Source: Elusimicrobiota bacterium
GTDB lineage: Bacteria > Elusimicrobiota > Endomicrobiia > Endomicrobiales > Endomicrobiaceae
Length of the DNA stretch: 64,000 bases
Reading direction: 5' to 3'
Assembly: GCA_017528425.1 (NCBI GenBank)
Contig: JAFXOV010000016.1
Coordinates: 1 to 64,000, forward strand
The position numbers and the translations under genes were made by a program. The notes below the pieces were generated by a model that saw nothing but the letters and a program-made list of their open reading frames with translations, was not told the origin of the DNA and made no database searches. Position 1 is the stretch's first letter. Each line of letters begins with the position of its first letter. This document shows positions 1-12,000 of the stretch, piece by piece.

Positions 1-1
1 A

Positions 2-3000
2 GATGGTCAGACAATCAACAAGATGATAGTAACCGGCAAGAAGAGTGACGGAAGTGAATTATATACGGATATAGCAGATGTAACCACAAACGAAGCAGGC
101 AACACAGTATATACATATGAGAACGGAATCCACAATAATGACGGAACATGGAGTATAGAAGGCTATGCTGCGATAGAGTACAGGAAGGAAGGAGACAAAC
201 AAGTATTAGCAAGTGTAACAACCAGAACAGCCGGAGACGGAGTACATACAGATGCGGTAGAGACGAGGATTACTTATGGAGCAGACGGTAAGACGATAAC
301 AGAGATGATAATAACCGGCAAGAAGGGCGATACACAAGTATATCAAGATATTGCAACAGTAAGTACGAACGAAGCGGGCAACACGGTATACACGTACGAG
401 AACGGAATTCACAATAATGACGGAACATGGAGCATAGAAGGCTATGCTGCGATAGAGTACAGGAAAGAAGGAGACAACCAAGTATTAGCAAGTGTAACGA
501 CGAGAGCAAAAGGGGATGGAGTAAATACCGATACTGTAGAGACGAAGATTACTTATGGAGCAGACGGTAAGACGATAACAGAGATGATAGTAACCGGTAA
601 GAAGGGAGATGTAGAAGTATACACGGATGTAGCGAAAGTAAGTAAAAATAGTAAAGGCAACACAGTATACACATATGAGAACGGAATCCACAACAATGAC
701 GGAACATGGAGTGTAGAAGGATATGCGGCGATAGAATACAGACCGGATCAGACATTGGCAAGCGTAACGACTAAAAAGACTACAAAACAAAATGATGTTG
801 AGACTACAATAGTAAATTATGATTCTTCCGGAAAAACAGTTGTTTCTGTAAATACTACGACAGTTTTATCAGAGAAAACTGCAAGAGATTCGGGATTACT
901 TGCTGATGATGAAACATACGATAGTTCCAAATTTACATACACAAGTTCTGCACAAGTTTATAATAGAAATGGTGATGAAATATATATTTATTCAGAGGAT
1001 AGTAAAGTAGTAAGACTTACGGAGACGGAGGAAAATGAAGTAGTAACAGTTACAGCTGCTGTACAAGATTTATCGGATACCGTTGTGATAAGATATACCG
1101 ATGGTACTGTTTCTCAAGCAAAATTGTGGAAGAATGCCGGTGAAAACGGAGATCAAATTGCATTTGTGGAAAAGAAAGAAGGAGAAGATGCTAAGTTATA
1201 TATTGTAAATGGTAGAAGTATACAGAGATTTACCGGTGATGAATACACATTAGATTCAAATTACACATTATTAGATGCAGAGGGTTCTTTGGAAATAAAA
1301 TTCGTTAATGGTGCTTTGACCGCTGAGGGAGAAATAAAAAAGAATTGTACTTATATGGGTGAAGATTATACCGCTGTAATTGGTTTTGATGAGGAAACCG
1401 GAAAGCTTACATTGGTTGGTATAGAAAAAGATGGTAAAGCTGTAGATTTGGGCAAACAAGATATAATAATGGCAAATGATTTATATTGGTCTCAAGTTGA
1501 TTCTAATCATTTGACAAGAAAATTGAGTGAGTTTGATACTTATGAAGAATATTTGGCGATGACCGGCATAGGACATTATGATGAAAAGACGGATAAATAT
1601 ATTTGTACCGAACAAGATATTAAAGATTATATAGAAGAAGGCAAGAGCGGAAAGAGTTCTTCGTATTATGAGAACATGACAATGGACAGTTTGTTGGAAG
1701 AACACGGACTATTTACAAGAGAGGAATTTGAAAAAGCCAAGGAAAGAGGAGATGTTTATGCAATAGAAATTCCTGAAGAAGACAGAATAGTTGATACAAG
1801 AGATATAGAATTATCAGATTTAACTTTTGAGGGCTTGTTTGGTAATTCGGATGGTGATCCGGTATTAATGGAATATACGATTAAAGATGCCTCATTAACT
1901 TCTTTTGGTTTCCAAATTACGGCAAATTCCACATTAACGGAAATGAATAAGCCTATCACCATGGCATATATGGAAGGTGGTGGCGGAGAAGGAGGTTCTA
2001 CAGATCCGATAGATGCAGTTTTGTATCAAGTAGGTGCTTCTATAGATGGTGGAAATATAACATTAACTAAAGTTAATGGCGGAGATGCAACATTTGAGAT
2101 AATCTTTAATGCACAATCGGATTCCGGAGTTTTTGATGCTACATTCTCGCAATTCTTGGCAGGCACACAAATACATTTGGTTAATAGTAATTTCGGCTCT
2201 TCAGGAGAAGGTGAAATTGATGGAAATATCGATAAACAGTACAGAGATATTACTTATGCAGATACCGTAAAAATAGAAGGAGAGATAAGTATTTTCTGTG
2301 GAAATGATACACAAGTTTCAGGTTTATCTACACTGTTGTTGAGTTGTGTAGAAAACAAAACAGGTATTTCCGGAGACGGAAAAGTTACGATTAACAGAAG
2401 TATTACCGATTATGCCGGAAGTGTGATAAATGCAACTGCTCAATATAATGGTGAAACGGGAGTTAACTCCATAAATATTAATTCTTACGTTCCGGCGGCT
2501 GGTGTTACAAATAATGCTTTTGCCGGTGGAGAGTTCAAAAATAATGTTGTTGATTACGGCGGTTTCTTAGGATGGAACGGTAAGATAAAATTAACCGAAA
2601 CAATATCAACTTTAACGGTTGAGAAAAATTGGTTTGTCAGAGGTGTAGAAGTTGTTACCGGGGTTGCCTTAAGTGTTGTTGGTTTGATTTACCAAGCATC
2701 GGGTTTATCAACTTTAGTCAATTCTGCAATTGCTATTGCAAACGGTGATATGCAAGGATTGTTAAATGCCGGTGATATAGGTAATAACCAGGTATTGAAA
2801 GCATCGGCAGCATTAATACAGAATAAACAGTATAGTGAAGTTACAAGAGGAGAAACTATATCTGCTGCATGGGCCGGAGTTGCAGCGATTGCCGCTATAG
2901 CAGTAACTATAGCAACAGCAGGTACAGGTACAGCAGCATTTTTAGTTGCCGTAGCTGCTACAGTGTCTGCGGTATCGGCAGGTCAATCGGCATTTAAAGC

Positions 3001-6000
3001 ATCGGAATCTTTCCAGAGATGGGCAGAAAGCGGTTTTAAGGATACATCTTATTTGCTTGACGGTATTATGAATACAATTTTCTGTGCGACAGCAATATTC
3101 GGAGGCGGGAAATTCCTTAACGGCTTAGAAGCTGCCGGAATAACTTCATTACAGACACTGGGACAAGTCGGGAAACAATTGTTCACAAGTACAGAGTTCT
3201 GGAAAACTGTAGCTATTAGAGCCGGGGTAGGAGCTGTGGTAGGAGGATCAGCCGGATTGACTGTTCAGTTAATAGCTAACAATGGAGATTTCAGTAAAGT
3301 AAATTGGTGGGGTGTAGCTGCTTTTGCCGGAATAGGAGCATTGACCGGTGCTGCTACTACTAATATCGGTAATGTTATGGCATCAGCAGGAAATATCGGT
3401 AATGTCGGAAGTATGATTAGAGCGGTTGATAATGGAATAATAGGTGCCGATAAGATGTTGAATGCATTTAAGTTCACAAATACGATTTTTAATTTAGGAA
3501 AAAATACAATAGTAGCAAACAGTATAGTAAAACCGCTTTTGGAATTAACAGTTAATAATTTAACGAACATGAGAGATTCGGATAAGACAAATACAATTAC
3601 TTTGTTTAATTCCGCAGTAGATGTATTTATGTTTATGTCTGCGGTCGGATTAAATACAGGAAAAGCTTTAGATAAAAATTTTGCGAAAGAAGTATTAGGC
3701 CTTACCGATGATGTTGCGGAACATGCAAAGAATTTTGGACTTATTGGAAATATAACACATTATGGATTCGGAAATGCACTCAAGATTTTAGGTAACAGTA
3801 TATCCGGTACTATAGGTGGAATAAAAGGAGCATTCAAGAATGCTTGGCCGACAATTAAAAATGTAGCATCTCATCCTTTTGCTTCAATTAAAAACGGAGC
3901 AACCGATGCTTGGAATTATATGAGAAATACAACTTTAACAAATAGAGGAATAGCCGGAGGATTGATAGGTGGAGGTATAGGTGGTGTTGCCGGAGGTTTT
4001 ATCGGCGGAGCTGTTGATGGTGACGAAAATACTTGGTGGAGTTGGCAGGGAGCCGGTATCGGAGCCGGAATCGGTACAATAGTAGGTGGAGGTTTGGGTA
4101 ATTTATCTGCTAACGGTGGAACTACAGCTGTTAATTCAAACGGAGTATGGGCTAATTTGAAGACAGCATATAGCGGAACATTGGGTACTCTTGCAAATAA
4201 GTTGTCACCTACGAATTTATTTACAGATAATGTAGAAATGATAAGCAGAATAATATCATTTAGATTAACAACAACAGGTTTAGGCGCTTTGGCTGATGTA
4301 TTGACAGATGGTAAATCTACAGAACTCTTAAAAGGATCATTGTTAGGAAAATTGGATTCTTGGATGTCTGATCAAGGAGTTGGATTAGGATTAATGAAAT
4401 CTATAGACGATTTAGCATCCGGATTAAAAGATAGTGATAAAACATTAGAATCTTTGGCTACTTTCTCTGCAGAAACAAATGCAACTATTTCTTCACCGGA
4501 AATGTGGATGTTTGGTTTAGCTACAGGTTTGGCACAGCCGTTACTTGGACCGATATTAGTTAATTCTCCTATACTTGGAACGATAATGCAGCCTATTACG
4601 AGAGCCGGTGCTGTTTTTGAAAATAATGAAACTTTATCAATGATGTATGAAGAAGGTTTCCAAGAAGGCGTTTCAGGTTTGTTTGGAAAATTGTTGTTTG
4701 GTGATTCTGCTGCAGGAGAAATATTCCAAGAATTGTTTGATCAAACACCAAACTTTAATGCAAACGAGTTGTTAGCAAGTGCAAATATAAACAAAAACAC
4801 TGTGACAACAAATTCAAATTCTGTTAATAGTGCAAGAACACAATTATCAGATACTCTTAGAGACGCTTCTTCTACCGGAGGAATACCGCAAGCAACCTTT
4901 GATGCGTTTAATACATCTTTAAGAAACGGAAACTTAGGGACAGCAATAGATACATTGTTGAATGATGCTACAATACCGCAAGCAACCAGAGATAGCATAA
5001 AGACAAGTTATGATAATTATGTCTCGACAATTCAATCAGGCTTGTCAGATTTAGGAGTAAGCGTCGGAAATATAGAAGCTATTATGTCGGATTTAAGTAC
5101 GCAAATGTATACTAATGGCAATGATGTATCAAAAGCTATGATTATTCAAGCTGTCATTGCCAGAGCAGAAGCCAGTGGTGTACAAATTAATAATGATGTA
5201 AGAACAGATATAACAGAAAAATTGTCAAAAGTAGATATTTCCGGTATGAATATAAATCAGGTAATTAACAGCTTCTATGCATCTGTTGTTACCGGAACTT
5301 ACGATGGATCAAGTTTTGATGTTTCTAAAGTTTCTGACATGATGAAAACAACATCTGGAATTTCTGCTTTAGCCAGTTACATAAATAGCATATCCGCAAA
5401 AGGCAATAATGCAGAATTAGGAAAGATTTTGAATGCAATAAATGAAACATTACGAAGTGGAGATTATAATGATAATGTAACAAAAACAAACGAGTTATTG
5501 TTGCAAACACAAATGTTGTTAAGTTATGTTTCATCTTATGATGTCGTAAAAAATATTCCGGAAATAACAGAAATTAAAGACACTACAGTTAATTTTGACA
5601 GAATGATTAATATAAATAACACGACAATTGTTTCCGAGTTGGCAGCTTCAATGACAAATATTACAAATCAGGCTGCACAGAGTTATGTAAATGGACTAAA
5701 AGATACAGTAGCGGACAAATTGAAAGATAGTAGTATATCTACAGCAGAAAGAGCATACTATACAAAATTGAACGATGTATTAAATAATACTTCTCTTACT
5801 CCTATACAGATAAGACAGATTTTAAATACTAACAACGCTCAATTGTTTGCACAAACTACATTAAGTGAAAGAAGTGAAATTTCTGGAATTAGAAATGAAT
5901 TGAGAGAATTAGCAAACAACGTATTACAAGAAAAACTACAAATGGAATCTGTTATAGTGAATGATAACGGAATCAGTAATGCCGAAAGATATGAGTTACA

Positions 6001-9000
6001 AGTTCAAACAATGGGTCTAAACGATATTAATCTTAAACAATTCTCTGTATCCGATATAATGAATTTATCGGATAGTTATACAACAAGTATTGTTTCAAAA
6101 ATGTTTACCGGAAACAATATTGTTGAGAATATGAGGAGTGTATATTCTTTAGAAGGAAATACAGTACAATCCAGATTGGCAAGACAACAATTGGGAGAAT
6201 ATTTATTGGCTTATGCCAATACTGTAGCATCTATGGAAGCAGATAATATCGATTTGGAAAGCATTAAGAGCTTAGCTAAGACATTGATGAACGGTGATAA
6301 ATTAAGTGAGGCTCAGGTAAGTACTTTAAATAATTTCAATGAACAGGTATCAAAAGCATCAACAAAAGAATCAAGTAACGTATCCGCACAGGTTGCTTTA
6401 TATCAGTACATAATCAATTCGGTTGTAAATCAAGGAGAGTTTAATCAAAAGAAATTGAATGGATTGATACAAAAAGTATTTGAAGCAAGACAACAAATAC
6501 AAAAAGATAAGTTAGAGCAATTAAAGGCAGAACACAAAGATGATGTTGATGATATTGTTAGAAACAGAATAGATAGTCTGTTGGAAGATATAACGGAAGG
6601 AAAAGCTTTAGAGAGATTTAACGAGCTTACTATAACAAATAAAATTAATAACCTAATTTCTTATTCCGGTGCACAAGGTGTAGATAAAGCTGTAGAATTA
6701 TTGAGTAAAATGAGAGAAGGATCTACCCCGCAGTTAACGACTTTGTTAGAAGCATTACAAGATAAAGATAAAGCTTATGTAAAAACAACAGATAGAACAG
6801 GTTGTATAGCCGAAACTGTAGTTTTTGTAGATTCAATAAGAGATACATATTGGTCTAAATTGACAACAGATAAGGTAAATGATTTATTTAATCAGTTGGT
6901 AAGAAATGATATTTCTACAGTAGAGTCACAACAATTAAGAGATCAAATTTCTCAAGATGTATTCGGTAAATCAGAGTCAGAGTTAACGTTTGTAGAAAAA
7001 TTAGCATTAGATTTAAGAATAAGTGCTCAAGTTTTGAAAAACAGTAATGCAATAAAATCGGTAAATGCTGAACATTATTTTGGAACGGAAACGAGCAGAG
7101 GCAGAGTATACAACCAAGTTGAAATGTTAATGAACAATTTGTTGGGAAGAGTATCGGCGTTGGAAACTGCCGGTGGAAAATCGTTTGTGTTTATATGGAC
7201 ATCGTCGATATATGCGCATTTAACCGGTACACCTGTAATTACCGAATTCTTGGCTGCTAAAGCTACTGATGCTGCACAGATGGTTCAACATAAGAACAAT
7301 ACTCCTTTGACAAAAGCGTTGGGATTGGAAGTTGTTAGCGGAGAAGAAGCTTATAGTTCGCAAAGATATGATGATTTAATATCGTATTATGATTCTTCAA
7401 CATTAAGTGATGGTTCAAAGGGAAGAATAATATCATATAGCTTAGGAACAAGAGGTTTTGTTGAGTTAACCGCAAGAATGAGCAATGATATGTTGGATAA
7501 TGCATTGAGTAAGGCAACATTGAGAGTTGCCGATGAGGCAGATGTCGCTGCTCTCAGCAGAACAGCATTTATACAAGGTTCCGGCAATACTTATGCATCG
7601 ACAGCATTGGTAAATCATGTAGAAAATATTATGAACAGAATGAAATTGGATGAAATTTCTTTCAAAGAAATAACTGAAGACGGAATTATTGATTTTGAAC
7701 AAAGTGACGAATTAGCATATACATTTATCGGAGATAAATTGTATGTCACAAAAGGACTTAGAACATTAAGAGATACGATAGCTGCAGATATTGCAAAATC
7801 GGAGAAATTTAGTGTTAAGAGAGAGAAATTTACATCCGAACAAGAGATAAAAGCGAGATTTGATAATATACTCAGAGGAAAATATGCGAGAGAAATTGCT
7901 GCCGAAAAGATAGTTTATACACAAGGCGGTGTAGGAACCGTTGAAGGCGGAACATTAGGAACAAATACAACTGATCAAAGCGCAGCATATAATATAGCAT
8001 TAATACTTATGGAGTTGGCGGATATTGAGGCCGGTAAAGCTGAAAATACGGCGGAACTCGACAGAACAAAAATAAAATTGTCTGAAAGTGTCGGAGAATC
8101 TACGATTTCACAAATATTCAGTAGAGGACAAGGTGTAACATTAAATTGCGGAGGTTCTGCAACTTTGGATGTTGCAAGAGAAATTGCACATACGATATTC
8201 GGCGGAGAAGCTGTAAGTATTCAGTCTTCTACCATAGAGGGAACTGCTAAAAAATTAGGCAAAAATTTTGAAATATTAGGAGTTCAAGGGGAAACATACA
8301 CGAGAGATAGAATTATAAACGAAAATGCAGTGAATGCAGCTGAGTTTTTAAGATTGAGAGCCACTTATTCTGCAAATTATGAACAATATATTGAGTATAT
8401 AAAAACAAATGCAACGAGTATGTATGAAATTTACCAATTGCAACAAAAAATTAAAGAATTGCAAAAAGATAGTGATGGAAATAATGAAGAAATAGATAAA
8501 ATAAAAGAAACTATCAGTAGTATTAGAAAGAGTGCTCAACATTCTAAAGATATTGAAGCCGTTAAAGATTGGTGGAGTAATTATTCCATAAAAGTTAACA
8601 ATGAAGGTGATATGGTAGGATTATTGATAGGTGGTAAAGATATGTCTTATGTAAGAGATACTATGATAGAAACGATGAGACAATTACTATCTAGTGAAGA
8701 ACAACAAAGATTTTTTGAAAAATATGGCGGAATTAAGGATGGTAAATTTGTAAATGTAAAGAACAATAAGCAATTCAATGACTTGATGGAAGAAATATTT
8801 AATGAATTTAGTTCTTTACAACCATATAGAAAATTTGTTCAAGGTGTAGATGCTGTTATGGCAGAAAACGACGCACAGACAATTGCAGATCAGGCAGGAA
8901 AAATCGGACAACTCACATTCAGTAATGAAAGCAGTTTGAGAGGTGTAGATTATCAAAGTATAGATGTAACATTGTTAGATGGTCACAACTTCTCCGAAAG

Positions 9001-12000
9001 TGATATGTTACAGGCATTAGGAAGAGCGGGAAGAGATCCTAACAGATATGGTGATCCTATAAAGAAAGTTTATGTATCTCAGGCAGACTTGGCGGCAAAT
9101 TTAGCAAAGGCTGAGAATATAGATCAATGGTTCAGTTCAAACGGCAGAGCCAGATTGTTTGGAAACGACACAAGATTAACTCAGAATTTTGATACCTATA
9201 ATAGTGCAGATAGTTCATCTTTAGAGCCATGGGAAATAATAGAATTGAGTACAAGATTCCAGTCTTTACAGGCCAAATCCGAATCGGTATTGTTTAAGGC
9301 AAATAACGAAGCTATGTATATTCTTGTAAAGGAACCTATTGCCGAACTTGCAAGAAAGGCAAGGATTTCCGGCTCACAAGATGCAGATTTCTTACAAGAA
9401 ATGTTCGTTAAAGTTATAACACATGCGGAATCAGAATTATTATCGGCAATACAATCGGCGGATAATGAATTATCTACTCCGGAAGAGTTGATAAAGAGAA
9501 CATTCGATCAAGCAATACAACAGGCAACAAAATATTTGAACGAAACTTTGGATGGCTTAACCGATGAGAACTTAAAGAAAGAAATCGAGTGGAGATTATT
9601 GGATTTAGCAACAGTAGATTATGATTCTTTACAAAGAGAATTAACTGCTGATCCCGGTAAATTTGATAATGCAACATTTGCAAGGGCAAGCAGAGATGCT
9701 TATGGATTGACAACAAGTCCTGCTACCGACGTAGCTAAAGTATTGGCAAGATTGAGTGCACAAGTATTGCCCGGAACTTCTATGGATGCAACCAGTACAC
9801 CTGTATCATTAAAAACAGTAGTTGAACAATCAGGCTTAACCGGACACGAAGCTTCGGAATTTGAACAAAAATTGAGAGATAATGGTTTCGTTACAACGAG
9901 AACCGATGGTAGTGAAGTTGTTTCCGCAAAAGGACAACTATACTCTAAAATATATAATGGTGATGATGATTGGGTAAGATTCTTTGAATGGTTATTTGGT
10001 GCTTTAGGTATAGATTTGGATGGAAAAGCAACAGGAAAAGGAACCGGAACAACAAGCTCTTTCGGGGATAAGACAAGTAAAGATGTAGCATTATCAATAA
10101 CAAATATCATGTATGCACAAGGTTACAATAATTTAGATACATTTACGTTCTTGCAAAGTATGTATAAAGATGGAAAAATTGCAGGAGTATCGGTTTCTAA
10201 AGAACAATTGCAGTATATACTTAACCCCGGCAGCAATCCGACAGGTATGGAACAATTCTCTGCAACAATGGGTTCTGTGTTACCTTCAAGAAGTAGAATA
10301 GCGGTTGCTAAATTGTTATCTGATGATAGCGAATACTATAAGAATATAAGTGATCAATACAATAAGTTAGTAAACAAATATAATGAAATTTCAAGATCTG
10401 AAAATGCTCGTGAAAGCAAGAAATTGGAAAAAGAATATAAAGACTTATTGAAAGATTTTGAAAAATTGATTAATCCTGCACTTTCGGAAATAGCACAAGG
10501 AACAGATGCAGATCTTAAAGTACAAATGGCAATAACCGGAATACCTGTAACGGCAAATACCGACATTGCAATAAGTAATATGTTTGCATATTTGAAAGGA
10601 TTAAGTGACAAAGAAGCAAAAGCAGTAAGAGAAGAGTTGAAGTTGAGAGATATAAACGGATTTGCAAATATGCCGTCAGTTATAAACAGATTGGCACAAA
10701 AGGGATTAATAAGTTTGACGGATAAAGAAAGATATGTATTAGAAGGAATAAAAGGTAAAGGAAATAATGTTAGAATCGGAGATATAAGGAACTTGATGGA
10801 ACAGACGAGAGGCACGGAAGAAAGACCGATAGATCTAACATTGCCTACGGATGAAGAAATATTGGAAATAGCAGCAAGAATGACATATCCTACACAAGAA
10901 CCGAAAGTATTTGCAGACAGATATAATTTTGTAATGGATAATGTAGAGCTTGATGTTATAGACGCAATGTCATTGTCGGTAATAGCAGACGGAGATAATT
11001 TTGTTACGGGTAAAGATGATAAGGTAGTATCCACATGGAAAGGATTTGAAGAGGAATACGAAAGATTGTTAAAAGCGACAACGATAGGAGAGATAGTTGA
11101 TACGGAAAATGAAGCGATAAAATACAGGAGAGCGGCAGATATAATGGATACATACGGGGAAGCGAAATACAAGAAGTTGGTATCTGCATACAGACAATTT
11201 GAGAGAACGGTAGGAAGAGACAGAGTATTGGATATAATGAAATCGCCGTACAGTGAAAAAGTAAGTGAAGCAGAAGCAGAGGCATACGATTTATACTTGA
11301 AGAAGATAATGGATCAAGGGGTAGAAGATTATCAAAATATAGCACAAAGGTTAGCATATAATAAGGTAACGGGAAATAATGAAATAGCAAACGATATCGA
11401 AGGAAGAGGAATCAAGTATAACAGAGCGAAAGAAAATTACAATAAATTGGTAGAATTCTTCAAAGGAAAAGATATACCGGAAGAAGAAGCAAAGAAGTTA
11501 GCAGGAGCATTTACATTGGAAGAGATGGCCAGTGAGACATTTACGGGAGAACTGGAAGCGCTAATAGACAGCGGATTGATAACAGTAGATAAAGACAGCA
11601 CGAGAGACGGAATATACGGTAAGATAAAAGGATTGACGCCGTCACAAATAAGAGATGAGAAATTAGAGAAACAATTGGAAGAAAAGAAATTGACAACTAT
11701 AGAGACAGTTCTTGAAGCGACAGGCTTGGATATGGAAAATGTAAGAGAGAACAATGAAAAAGTATTTAATTGGTTGAGTGAATCAGAGTTGTTGGAAGAA
11801 TTAGACGGAGTAATAAAATTTGATACGGAATTAACGTTAGGACAATTGAGTGACGGTAAGAAAGTAAGAGAGATGATGAAAGTAACAGCGGATGAATATG
11901 TAAGAGATACTTATATGGGCAAGAGTTATGCTGCAGTAGTAGAAGAGATAGGAGAAAGAAATCTTGATAAATTTGTTTCGGTAATGGGAGCAGGGGGATT

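Noticed and set aside
23-25. ATG at 23 as the start of the first giant gene
   Set aside because: The frame is open upstream to nt 2 and the preceding codons match the internal repeat, so this Met is internal.
23-780. Repeats as a CRISPR array
   Set aside because: Units are about 280 nt, coding, and lack short spacers.
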